A stretch of 64,000 bases of DNA, taken from positions 1,199,063 to 1,263,062 of the forward strand of contig JADCRB010000077.1 of assembly GCA_021464245.1 (NCBI GenBank), read 5' to 3'. Shown here piece by piece: positions 1-12,200 of the stretch. The position numbers were made by a program, and so were the translations under genes. How positions within the stretch are numbered: position 1 is the stretch's first letter; every line of letters begins with the position of its first letter. The notes under the pieces are model-generated. The model did no database searches and was not told the DNA's origin. It saw only the letters and a list, made by a program, of their open reading frames with translations. This stretch comes from Carallia brachiata (lineage: Eukaryota; Streptophyta; Magnoliopsida; Malpighiales; Rhizophoraceae).

Positions 1-369
1 TCAGAATACAGATTCTTCAACCCAATAATATATAATAGGTTTGCATGTTCATCAGTTCTTCCAATCTATCTATGGTCTATAAATACCAAATAACCATATA
101 AATTATAAATTATATATAATACAGTATGCAACCCTTTAATCGTATATATGAGCCCAAGTAGCGACCTTCCAGCTCTCTCTAAATGTAAAATCTATGTACA
201 TATAATGTTTCTTCTTTCTCTTGTAAGCATGCATGTTTAGCCTACTAGCTAGAAGCTCTCTTTGTATGGGGAGACCTGTAGGACGTTAAAAAGATACAAC
301 TTGTTTGCCATGCACTGCATGCATACTGAGGAGGAATATTTGAAGTGGTGTTCATATTGATCATGGTGA
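1..369 (-). other. 3' flank of the BEL1-like gene
   Basis: This AT-rich stretch lies directly downstream (minus sense) of the BLH stop codon and probably holds its 3' UTR. I see no other open frame, RNA gene or repeat that I can support, and no polyadenylation site I can fix with confidence. Confidence 0.4.
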
Positions 370-3300
370 TCAAGCCACAAAGTCTGGCAACAGCTGAGCA
401 GCAAACCTGTTTCTGTTTTGACTGTCCAGGTTCTCGAAACCCGTGCCGGTCGGAGAATTCTGGGAGACATTGATCCCGCAAAACTCGGGTTCGCCGGCTG
501 TTGCAGCAATGTGATCAGGTCTCCTAATTCCCAGCTGAATGTTCTGGTTGGGGAGGTAGTTTTGCTGTGTTCCTGAAAGAGACAAGTTCTCACAATGTGG
601 AAGGCCAAGAGTAAGGGAGACAGGACCATTTCCACTACTAAATCTTGGTGTCAACTGCTCAGCTGGATTGAACCTGCTGAGGTCTCCAATGGTATATGCT
701 CCAAATCCTCCATTACCACCATGCGCTGTTGTATTATTGCTTGTTATCAAGGAATAGCCATCTTTGGTTAACCTGCCAAGGTTCACACTAATCTCTGTAT
801 TTGTTTCTCCATGCTGTTTCAGGTCCATGTCCATTGAGAGAATACTACTTGGAGAATTTTGCATGTCACTTGTAGTACTCCTTTGTTTCTTTAAACTTCT
901 TTGAGCAATTCCCTCCAATTCAGACGACCTAATGAGGGAAAATCCAGAAGATTGCGTTTGAATGGATCCTCGCATGGGAGAAATTGAGATGGTAGAATTT
1001 GAAAATTCAGCTGGAGAAGCATTATGCTTTGTGGGGTTTTCTTGTTTTGATGGAATAGCTTTGAGTTCGTTCATTTGATGGAACCATTTTTTTCTTGGTT
1101 CTCACTGTTGCTTGCATTCTCCTGATCAGAACCATTTTTTTCTTGGTTCTTCATCTCTTCCATGTACATCTCCTCAACCATTGGCTTCCACAAGCGAACT
1201 CGAGCGTTTATGAACCAATTAGATACCTGCATTTCACACGATCAGATGTTCCAAAAAATTAAACACCAAAGACAAGCTTCACGTAAACAAGAGTAAATGT
1301 ATGTATGTCAATTTTTAATATCCGATTAGTATATTGAATAAAATAAAATAAATAATTTTTATAATAAAATTAATAATATTTGTAATAAGAAAATAACAGT
1401 TGCAAAAATTATATCTTGTTGCATTAAAAACATTAACGAGGATACTAAAAATCGGAACATATATTGATACTTGAGAGAAAAATCCTGGCTTCTTGCAATA
1501 CTTCTTACCTGGCTCCTGGTAAGCCCTGTTTGTTTAGCAAGCATGTGCTTATCAGAATCCTTGGGATATCTGCAACCCAATTACATATAATTTTCATGAA
1601 TCCATACATAGCATATCTACAAGTTTGGACATAATGGCAATGTTGTGCAATAGAATTACTTACGGGTGAAGAAAGTGCTCGAACAGCCAAGCGCGGAGAA
1701 CGGAAACAGCACGTTCAGGCAATCCTCTCTGTGGCCTCCAGGCATGGTGCTGGATCATTCCCAGCTGCTGAAGCACCCGCTGTTGACGAAGCTGACGATC
1801 AACGTACCTAAGTCTGCTAGAACCTTCAGCCTTGTCTGCTAAGCAATCCTCCTCTCCTAAGCTCTTGCTTGCAGCTCTGATTTGCGCAGAAATCGCATCT
1901 TTCAGGCAGCGGAATTGCTTCGAGATCGTCTGCAAAGCGAGGGCAGTGTAGGATTTTGCAGCTCCAAATCCAGCTGCCTGCTCAAATGATGAAACTACAA
2001 TCTGCATTTGGTGGTGATATTGCCTGTACCTTTGCTCCACCTTCAAGCAAGCAAAGAAAACGAAATCACTATAATTGTGTAAGCAACATAGACAAATAGT
2101 CTTTTTAATTATTTCGTTTATTGTTTTGGCATTTTGCATTGGAAATGGAGATGGGGTGCTTTTAGAAGAGAAAAATGTATAGGAATTTGGGAAGAAATCA
2201 CTTAAGTTCGAGCAAAGTGGACAAGTTGAAACAAAATGAAAAAAGAAGACAGGACACTAATACAGGAAACTGAAAGGACCGATATTATATTATATGGGAT
2301 AGCTGGAAACATTTAAGGGCTGCCAAAGTTTTGGCAGAAACATAATTGAGCTTTGTCCAATGGACCCAATTGATTTGGATGTGCCGCCACAAGTACTTTT
2401 GATTGCTAGTTGTCAGCAAGCCGAATTTCTATGGTCCAAGTTAGCTCTCCCTGCTTCATTTTTGTTGTCTTTTTTAACCATTGAATGAGTCAGAAGAGCA
2501 GTTCTGAACTGTTTGACACTCACTTATATGGGCCCAAGTCCAGCCCATTTCTGTCTCCTACTGTTTCTAAATGAATGTGGAGCTTGATGATGATGAAGCA
2601 ACAGGAATAAGCATCCAACTAAGTTCAGGTTTCACACAAGAAAGAAGCGAAAGTAAGTGAAAATGCCCAATTTGTCAGAACTCCATAAACACTGTCAAGA
2701 AAGGAAATATTTCTAGACATTCACACCAAGGTCCCCATCAATAAAATTTCCTTTCAAGAGCTTCAATTGCAGAGATAAACAACCAAATTAATTGACAGAG
2801 ACATGCTTGATATAACTTCAGAAACTCCAATTCCATATTCGCTTGGCCTTGTAATACAAGAAATCTAAGCTTTGGTCTCACTGACTCAACTATTGAAACA
2901 GCACACATGTAAAAACCAAAACTAACAAGCATATGTTCTTGGGGTATTGCCTTTATTCTCGTTTACATTGCCCTCCAACAAATTTACCAATCTTACCATA
3001 GATTATAGAAAGCCACATGCTTTTTGGTTTGGAATCAAAAAATTGAGAAAAAAAAAAAGTCAAAAAAATATACATATTTAGTTACCTCATCAAGAATGGT
3101 TGCAAGCTTGGCCTTCTTCATCTGCAGCTCCTGCCTTTGTGCTGTACTAAGTTCAGCCCCATGCTTAGCATTAGTATCTCCTCCAGGCCGTCGCCACTGG
3201 AAAATTCTCCAATTACAGATTCTTTATTCATCTTCATTTTCTCCTTAGCCCCTTCTGTTAAGTTACTCTTTATCGCCTTCCCAACATTAATAACCTCGTC

Positions 3301-4068
3301 AAGTAACTCTTGTGCAGCTCTCAGGTACTTGGAACTCAAAATCATGCTTTGCATACCCGAAACTCCTCCACCGCCGTTGGACACTGCTGATACTGACGGT
3401 GGAGAATTCCCAGCAACCCTGAGATCGTCGGCGGAAGATATAGTCATTGCCTGAATCTCATGTTCATTGGTTATAGGCCTGAAAGGAGCTGGTGCTCGTG
3501 CTTGCTGGGATGAGAGGCTCAGTGACAAGCCTTGCCTTGAAGGAGAAACCATAACTGGTCGCCGTATCTCAATCTGTGGAGAGACTACATCGTGGGCTCC
3601 ACCGGTCTCGCTGGCTGCTGCGACGGAGACAACAGAGTTTTGATCTATAGAGCCCCAGAGGTTGTTGTATTGGAAGCCAGCAGGGAAGAGCCCATGAAGG
3701 GATGATGAGCGGCTGTGAGTTTCCTGATTGGTAGTTGACGTGACGTTGGAGCCAGGGCCTGGCAAGGGGATGCCGACAAGGTGGTGGTGGTGGTGGTGGG
3801 CGTGCGTTGGTGGCGCGTGGGAAAGGTTTGCAATGTTCAGTGAGTTGTTGCCAGGAACTGCTGTAGTAGTCGTAGCAGCGGGATTAAAGAACAGCATACT
3901 TGGTGCCTGTGGCTGGTGATGTTGAGTAGTGTCAGAGTAGGATGATAAATAGTTAGGGTTCATGAGAAGAAGCGTTTGGATCCCATCAGCCGGTGCAGCA
4001 CCAGCAGCAGCCGCCGCCGCCGCTGCCGCCGCTTGGATTTCTGAGCTCCCATGAAAGTACGTTTCCAT
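370..4068 (-). CDS. BLH1: BEL1-like TALE homeodomain transcription factor (BLH1-type), 4 exons
   Basis: Nuclear transcription factor that, in this family, dimerises with KNOX proteins to control meristem and organ patterning. Exons (minus strand): 4068-3086, 2040-1664, 1569-1509 (the 61-bp exon typical of BELL genes) and 1226-370, all with GT-AG borders. The start is [12 protein letters not shown], matching the family N-terminus; an in-frame ATG 54 bases upstream (4122) is less likely. In order: poly-Ala run, HAHHHHHH run, [10 protein letters not shown] (first ZIBEL motif), SKY box ([16 protein letters not shown]), BELL domain ([13 protein letters not shown] onward), TALE homeodomain with the PYP extension and [10 protein letters not shown], then VSLTLGL (second ZIBEL motif). 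About 760 residues. Two apparent -1 frameshifts: near 3181-3195 in exon 1, just before the BELL domain, and near 1075-1093 in exon 4, after the homeodomain. Conceptual translation therefore stops early although both flanks match the family. Family identity is certain; BLH1 over close paralogues is likely. Confidence 0.93.
1081..1150 (-). repeat. 22-bp perfect direct repeat inside BLH exon 4
   Basis: The 22-base block starting GAACCATTTTTTTC occurs at 1081-1102 and again at 1129-1150, period 48 (16 codons). On the coding strand it encodes NQEKNGS twice in the acidic/Asn-rich linker that follows the homeodomain. Each copy contains a 7-base homopolymer, and the apparent frameshift lies in or just after the downstream copy. 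Confidence 0.85.
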
Positions 4069-4800
4069 GTGATGCAATAGCAATACAGACAGTCCACTCT
4101 GACCCTTTCCTGCGGTGGTCACTTGGGTTGAAGTGATGGACGTCGATCTTTCTCTGTCAGCCCATTTAGATGATTGATTTATAAAACTTTATTAATTGGG
4201 TACCAAAGTTGGCTTTTTTTCCTTGCTGATATGATCTGAAGAACAAGAAGTACAGCATAATTCAGATGAATTTCTATCCATTATAAATAGAATTACGAAA
4301 AAATATGAAAACCCTTTAAAGCACAAATCACATTTAAGATAGAAGCCAAAAGATCTCTGGATGAAACTGTGTAATTTTGTTGAAATGATGCATTTCATAT
4401 GGCAGAAGAACAGGAGAGTGAAGGATCAGCAAGAGAAGAAGATGTATATACTATGTGTCTATGCTGCGCATATAGCTAAAGCTTAGAAGAAAGAGAAAGA
4501 GAGGAGGGAGAGAGATGAGAGGGAGAAACTAATAAATAGGGAGGCTTAAGGAACCCATCAAAGATCTCCATCCCAAAAGACAAAAAGAAATATAAAATTA
4601 AGAAAAAAAAATGAAAAAACAGAAAGGAACCCATCAAAGAAGTTGCAGAGAGGGACTCAATACCATCCAATTATGGTTAAAGGGCACACGAGGAGATCGA
4701 ATGGATACATCATATCTCTGAACACACACACAGAAAGAGAGAGAGAGATATGCTTATATATCTAGCTAACTAACTGTCTGTCAGGCCAGCAAATTCTCTT
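4069..4800 (-). promoter_or_regulatory. Probable 5' UTR and core promoter of the BLH gene
   Basis: On the minus strand, a TATATAAG box (plus-strand 4752-4765 area) is followed by CT-rich tracts around 4733-4750 and 4486-4520, a common layout for plant 5' leaders. This would place transcription start near 4720 and give a leader of about 650 bases. BLH genes often have a leader intron, but I cannot fix its borders. Inference from composition and the TATA-like box only. Confidence 0.35.
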
Positions 4801-7800
4801 TAGGCCTTCAGATGTTGCTGATCTTGTCAGAGACTGGGATTGCTGCCATTCTCCAAGTAAAATTGACAATGATGCCAACATAAAAGAAAGTGGATTATAT
4901 GTATTGTGTGTGTGCGCGCTTTAAAAAGTCTCACAAGAAAGATACCCAACTTTTGTTTTCACTCAACATGCTAATAAATTTAATTTTTTGTTTTTCTTTT
5001 TTTTATTTTCTGTTTGTTGGAATTTTAGCCCTGCAATAATTGAGAGGTTATAAGTACATGTTATGTAATTTTCCATCATCCCTTTCTCTCAGGTTCACTA
5101 CTACACCTTTTAATAGTTTTGATTTGGTACCTGCGTGCCTCCCCGTTCAACAGAGACAGCTACCAATGCAATCCCATGTTTGTGCAGAAAATATCTGGTC
5201 AATCTGGTTGACTTTAGTTTTGATGATGTGCTCTTCGTTATTGTTCTTGATTTTGGACCGCCGTGATCTATAAAAAAATGCTAATGAGACGTAAAAAATA
5301 AACAAAACAAACATAAATTATAAATGTATAATTATATTAATTTAATTCGTATTTTAAATGAGTTATACTAAAAATTTTATATAATTATAATTATTAGCTG
5401 CAGTTTTTATCTATTACAAGCATCAATCAATCTATTAATTAGTTATAGATTTCATATTTCTATGCATAATAGTCAAATAGTTATAATTAAATAAGATGAG
5501 CTCATGTTCGAGTTTTGAGCATTTTTCGTTTCTTCATGATGACGTTCAAATTAAAATCAAGAAAAAAATCTAAAAACAACGCTAAAAATGTTATTAGCGG
5601 CCAGTAGAAGGCCTGCCTTAAGCTTTAAGTAATTAAATTATTACCTTGATGGTTGACCTTCAATCTAAGCTAGCTAATTCATCTAAAGAATTAGGTTTAC
5701 TATGCAATATGCACTTCCTTAATTTTCAATTGAACATTAAAATTTAGAGGTCAAAAGTATTAGAGATATCACTTTTTTTTTTTTCTTAATTTTACCTAGC
5801 GACCATGTACAGCATATATTTAAATTTTGGTTCTTTTGTAATATGAATGTGCCACTCCGCTTATGAATGATTCTGAATTTTTCGCAGGTATATAACGTAC
5901 GTAGCTGACGATGAAAGTCCATCACAACTAAACAACTAAAATAAGTATTCCTTGTAAGAAAAAATTCTATGATTTTTTTTTTTCAATTGTGCGCTTGGGC
6001 TAAATTATTCAAATAAAATCAAAGATGACATCGAAGCTTGGTTATATGTAAAAAAAATCTAATATAACGTGCTAAGAAAATACTTACTTAAAAGTTTAAA
6101 CTGTTGTCTCAAACCTCAAAGTTAAAACTATCTCTAATAATAACGATTGAGAAGGCACCCCTCATCAGTAAGATTGTATCCGTCGGTACATATTTCAACT
6201 ATGGATTAAACTAGATGACAAGTGCATGGATGTGTAATCGCTTTGTATTATCACATTATTATGTTGACATTAAACTTAAACTAGTAATGACAAATGGGTG
6301 CACTTTGAAGGAAATAATTATCAGAAATTGCACGAGATTGATATCTTGTCAAGCAATATAAAAAGAGGAAGAATCTAATTTATTACTAAAAAGAAGATTA
6401 AGTTGGAAGTTAATTGAAAAGACTTAACTAGAGTATCTTTCTCTTTGAGTGATTAAGATTATGGAGCCAATAATCTTTAGATGCCCATGATGGGCACAAG
6501 TTTCTTGCGGCATTTAATCCTTATTTTATATTCAATTTACCCATCAATATCAGCCAGACTGTCTTACATCTAATGTCTTGCCATCAGATTAACATTTTGC
6601 TACGGGTAGGGCTGCTCCGTAAATTGAAGCAGAATTTTACATTGTCTTGTTAATCAAGTTGTCATAGGTGTTATCTATGGTCATAATCATGTTCATACAT
6701 AAATGTATGAAACTTTTTCTTTATAAATTATATTTGTTTATTGGAGAAATATTTATAGTAATCCTCTTCGAGGTATTTTACAATTATCTAAAGTGTAACT
6801 ACAGTTCATTTTAGCATATAATTAATTGAGATTTTTTATTGAAATTTCTTGACTTTGTGTTTAAGTCCTACGTAGTGACCATATTCTCCTTTTGTAATCT
6901 TTGAGGCCTTCTCATAAATTAAAAAAAAAAGGTATAATTACAATTTTGTAAGTATTTAATTTGATCCGAGAACTAAAAGAAAAAAAAAATCTCTAACGGG
7001 GCACCACCCTAATGATTGAAAATTTAAATTTAATTTCAAAAATTTTAGATTTTAATTTTAGAAAGAAGTATAAAGTTATGAAAATAAAAAGATTTACCTT
7101 TATTTTATGCCTTACGGCTCTTTTAATAAAAAAACTGAAAAAATTTTTTTATAAAAAAGGAATAAAGAATGATAAACTCGAACTTTAAGTGTGTATTAAA
7201 TTAAAAAAAAAGAAAAAAAAAAGGTATATATGATTAGGATAATGTCACTACCCTACCCTATGTCTATATGTGACTCCAACCAGCTAGGACCCTTATCCAA
7301 TGTAGTGACTTGACTTTTGCACGGTGGCCAAATATAATCATGTTTATGTGGTCCACAAAGGTGTTTAAAGTCAATTGCCCTAAGACCTTACATTTGTCAT
7401 TAAATTTTAAAATGAAATAAAAGTTATTATTCTTTTATGTCTCATTTAATTATTTTTATATGAGTAGACTTATCACTTAATCACTAATAAAATTAATGAA
7501 ATTTATCATTAAAACTTCATAAATGAGTTTGAAATTTAATACCGACCACAAATTTTTTATCACCTTGAGCAACCTAACCTTTTACTAAAAAAAATAAATA
7601 TAAAAGATTAAACTTAAAATTTCAAATACAAAAATATATTATTTTACCACTTAATTTTTGTCTTGGATGATTCATATAAACATTTTTGGAGGTCCATGAA
7701 AGTTGCATTATCAATCCTATCGCTCGCTTTTGCACATTTATCAAGGCGACTCATCCAAGGAATATCTCAGCCGGTGCTTGTGCCCGACGAATATTATGAT

Positions 7801-8910
7801 GGAATTTGCCATCTAATACATGATTTTGCATCATTTGGTCTTATGTTCTTGGAACAAAAGGAAATGCCTTTTTTTTTTTTTTTTGGGTGAGCCAATTGCT
7901 TTTTGACTCATTTTTCCAATTATTCACCATGAAACTAGTCGTCAATTTACTATGATTTATGATGGAATTATAGGAACGAAATAATTCATTGTGTAATTTA
8001 CTCTAATTGACTTCTAATTAACATATCCCAAAATTTCTCGGTTTTTTTCCTATATCCTCCTAATTTTTTTCTAATTAAAATTTATAATGACTACACGTTT
8101 GCAAGGACATTCAGTAATTATTAATATTCATGCGGACATAGAGATCTTGTTTAATACATTCCTACGTGTACCATTGTCATAGATAATCTAAACAAAAGCC
8201 TAAACCACGAGAAAAATGCAGGCATCTAATTGGGTTATAATTGAGGCCAACATAGTCTGTAGTTCTTCGAACCTACAGGATTAGAAGTGGTAATATTATT
8301 TATAAGTTATAATTTTATTGATGTTACAGTTGTTTTGAAAATGATAAGTCTCAAATTCAAATTTTAGATAAAAATAATTAATAGAAAAAAAGAAAAAAAA
8401 AACAAGAAGAAAGAAAAGTGGTAATGGTGGTGGACATGTATTGGACCACAAAGGGTGGTTGATCGCTTTGCCATTCATTAGCTACAAAATGTGGGTCTCC
8501 GCCCTTATGTCATTTTCTCACCGAAAGCCGCGAGAGACACGCAAGCGTAGGGTTCGGTTTGGTTTTTTCTCAAGAAAATGCTTAGGACCCCCCACAAATA
8601 TCCACACGCTAAAAACCCCTACTGCAGTCTAGCTATAGCTTCACCCACTAAATGTACCATTAATTACGTATTATCTTCTGTTCAAAAAATTACGTATTAT
8701 CTGCTAATCATTTTTTTTGCCTGCTCTCTGATTATGTAAACTTATTGACAAGGTTTTAATTGTGTAGGCTTGTGATTACTGACAGTTAATTGTAGTTGTT
8801 AGTCATCAATATATATAGTTAATTGCAATGCAGGGTCTTTTCTTTTTTCTCTTTTTTTTTTTTGTGTTTGTCAAGAAGTTCTTCGGATTATAAATTATAT
8901 AATAATAATA

Positions 8911-8990
8911 ACTCTTTTTATTCTTACATATTTCATACTCTTTTTTTAATATTAGAAAGAGAGTATGAAATATATAAGAATTAGAAAAGT
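8911..8990. repeat. Short AT-rich inverted repeat (hairpin)
   Basis: The arms around ACATATTTCATACTC and GAGTATGAAATATAT face each other with a loop of only a few bases, and the pairing extends to about 35 bases with a few mismatches. It could be a tiny foldback element or a degraded MITE. No coding potential. Confidence 0.7.
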
Positions 8991-10842
8991 TATTCATTAA
9001 AAATCTCTAAAATTAAAGTTTGAGATTTTAAATACTTTGAACACAAAAAAAAAAAAAAGTGTATACTAAATGCATAACATTTTATATTATTGGTACTATA
9101 AGGATAAAAGTTGACACAACGCAAAGGATTCTATATGAATATTTATTAAATCACCATAAAACTTCTTTGATGTTATATCAATATTGTCTGTATAATATAA
9201 AATATTTTGTATGTAGTATTAAATATTATTAAAAACAGGCTACTGACTTGCTCTAGGTCTAACACTAGGAAAGAGACAAGAATATTACACACACGCAGAT
9301 TTCTTTTTTTAATAGTTCAGTTGTCATAATTTTAATTAAGAGAAAAGCTGAAAAGTAACATTTGATAATTAATATGGGAGCAACAAAATATATGAACAAA
9401 TCACATGTCATGTGATTCCACAAATAAATAAAATTGAATGTAACAAAACTACTTTACCCCTCTCACATGTCTACTGTGTTGCTTAACAAATGCTCTTATG
9501 TAATGGTGCTCGTTTTGATTAACAATAGGAGCAGTTACAGTAGTCCAAACAAGCATGAGAGCAACAAATGGAGTACTCTTAAGAGTACAGACTATTTAGA
9601 ACATCACAGCCAACCTATAAAATCAGAATATTTGGTTTATAAGAGTAGATATAAACAAAATTATCAAAAGATCTTTAAAAAGAGCTGAGTCATTAAAAAT
9701 AATTACGAGTTAATTTTAAAAAGTCATACAAAAACATATATGTTTAAAAGGACAGGAAAGGCAACCATAAAAAATTTATGTGACAAATTTGAAATCCTAT
9801 ACACACATAAGCAGATGTCTATGAGGCGGGGGAATAATTGCCACATGGCCCCTACATAGATCCCTCTATGTTCTCTCATATACTCTCATTATAATAATTG
9901 ATGATTGCGCATTTATAATTCGTTTGATGTATAATTATAATTGAAGATAAAAACCATAAATGTGCTATAAATATTCATAATAATATCACTTTTTGCACAT
10001 CAGTCCCAAGTAAAAATAGCCTGTATTTATTTATTTATCTTTTTGACATGAGATATCTTCACATGTTTTTACATGCGAGATTATTTCCCACTTTAAGTAA
10101 CGAGACTGTCGTTAGTTCAAGAGAATTTAACTATTTGAGAATTTAAATATAAGAACTTAGCCTGTTATAAATCGTCTTCATATAAAACTTCAAACACTTA
10201 ATCACTTGAGTCAACTAATTGAATTAAGGAGCCTACGTTCATGTCATAAAGCCATTAAAAAAATAAAAAAGTTCAAACAATGGCGGGTTTTCTTGTGTAA
10301 CCTAGCTGCCGTAAGAATGCTCCACCCTTTTTAACCAACTTTACATTATGGTATCTCAAGTTCATGTCAGTTACCAAAATATCTCTATACAAGTTTTCTT
10401 TTTTTTTTTTTTCTTTCTATAGAAGGAGTGGCCAAGCCACATTAAAGGAGGGGCAGGTGAGGGAAAGACGGGATTTTGTGGCCTCTTGCGACTTGAACAC
10501 GTTTGAGTACTTACTCTATACAAGTTTGATTAATACATTAATGCCATCATCAATTGCTTGTTATTATCGAAATCCTCTTCCTAAAAACATGAAGACTATA
10601 ATAATCTGCCTTTCTTTAATGATGATTACCCATTCGATGGGTAAAGAGAGTACTATCAACGGTGATAAAGGCATAAAATGTAAAACTGTGACACAAGCCA
10701 ACTAGTTCCCTACAGAGATAGTTGGCCCTTGGAGACTAAACTTAATTTTCCCGTTAAGCATGCATAATCTCAAACATTTAGTCTAATTTCCTTCAATACA
10801 GGCAGCCTCATAATTGACTAGTAAAATATCAATAAGTAATAA

Positions 10843-10915
10843 TTCAATTAGTATTAAAGTTGTCTTCAAAATTGAAGGTCTCGAATTCTAATCTCGGTCG
10901 AAATAATTAATCAAA
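10843..10915 (+). repeat. SINE-like dispersed repeat copy
   Basis: The segment has a CTCGAATTCTAATCTC box followed by GGTCGAAATAATTAATCA and an A-run. The same 3' pattern recurs at 42885-42935 (same strand) and, inverted, at 60228-60300 and 62036-62085. The box resembles a decayed tRNA B box, suggesting a tRNA-derived SINE, but the head region is not clear enough to prove it. Confidence 0.4.
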
Positions 10916-11639
10916 AAAAATAATAATAATTGGGTGATAAAATTACTTCTACTGCTAACATCAGGTCTAAGCTTTGAAACTTGGTTCTAACGAAATAAAA
11001 ATAAAAAAAAAAACTAATATCTTTTAATTTTATGCACTCATCATTGTCAATTAGAGCATTTTCTACTCTCAGTTACAAGTATAAATGCATTAATATTGAT
11101 TTGGATTTCTATATTCTTTTTCTTTATTTATTAATATGTCTATTTTATTTTGTGCTAAACAATTAAAAAAAAAACTCCTTATTATTATAAATCTTGCACT
11201 CTCTATATTGGAATTTGATTATTTTTATAATCAACTAATTTGAGATAACGAATAAACATCTAAAATTGATCAACACATAGCAAAACATAAGCAATAAAGA
11301 AGAAACGATAAAGAAGAAACCCTCAGTGCTACATGATGAAATATATCCAAAATCATTTCAAGTTCATTCTGAACTTTGTATAAATGAATCAATTGGTCAT
11401 AAATTTATAAACATAATTCAAATTCTTTTCTTTTTTTTCCTCAATCAAAGACATTCAACATTTAAATAAAAGATTCATGATTCTTCCCTTTCCTCAATCA
11501 TAAAAAAAAAGTTCAAAACATATTTGAATTAAGGAATTTCTTACCCAAAAAAGGAAAAAAAAAAAAAAAAAGGGCATTAATTCTCAAATAAGTGAGCTCA
11601 CATCAAACATCATCTATCCGGTCGTACCTTAACTTGCCT

Positions 11640-12200
11640 CCTCATCTTTCCCAGCAAGACTCGAATGATCCGCAACCTGCCACGTAGCCAAACCGCACTC
11701 AATTTCTTTTTTTTTTTTTTTTTCTGAAAAGGAAAGTTAGGCAATAGGAGATGTGGGCCCCGACGGAAGAGAATTTCTTGCATTTAATACGTGTTTGACA
11801 CCCACCGGGCTGGCACCAGAAGAGCGGACGGCGTCGATTTTTATTGGCCCAAAGTAGGGCCCACATGATCGAACGGCGTGTCGTCGTGCGAGGATTGCTT
11901 TCCCTAGTGCGGACCCACAACTCAAAAAAAAAAAAAGATTCTTGTTTTTTACATGGAAATGGGGCCCACAATGGGCCCACCAGGTGTCCAGGGCTTGCTT
12001 TGGCCTCTTATGGCTTTTTTGAATCGACGGGCGAGAGGGGGCCCACGTGTCGAGAGGTCAATGGAAGCTCCAATAAGAAAACCTTTGTGGGGCTCGCAGT
12101 GCAATAATTTTTTTTGGACATATTCTCGAGCCACCCTCCTTGTATAGGGACACGTGTCTGGCGTTGGTGGTTCCTAGTTTGGCTATTCTACCTCGTATTA
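11640..12200. promoter_or_regulatory. GC-rich block with TCP-type and ACGT-core (G-box/ABRE) sites
   Basis: GTGGGCCC at 11753-11760 and GGGCCCAC at 11857-11864, 11962-11969, 11973-11980 and 12039-12046 fit the known TCP-factor consensus GGNCCCAC or its complement. ACGT cores sit at 11682-11685 (CCACGTAG), about 11789 (TACGTG), 12044-12049 (CACGTG) and 12149-12158 (GACACGTGTC). A CCAAT-like motif lies near 12070. The block stands out from the AT-rich surroundings and has no recognisable gene beside it: the BLH start is about 7.6 kb away and divergent. It may be a distal regulatory element, an orphan promoter or a piece of a transposon. Open frames inside it overlap on both strands and look accidental. 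Confidence 0.45.

Larger units (their letters stand above)
4801..11630. other. AT-rich intergenic DNA, no gene recognised
   Basis: Only short chance open frames and many A/T homopolymers are visible. An open frame at 7663-7890 (75 aa) ends in a poly-Phe run made by a T homopolymer and matches nothing I know. A hairpin at 8911-8990 and a SINE-like copy near 10843-10915 are listed separately. I see no tRNA or conserved coding segment. Confidence 0.5.

Noticed and set aside
11699..12147. Several overlapping 60-90-aa frames on both strands in the GC-rich block
   Set aside because: High GC lowers stop frequency; the frames overlap each other on both strands and match no family. The regulatory-site reading explains the composition better.
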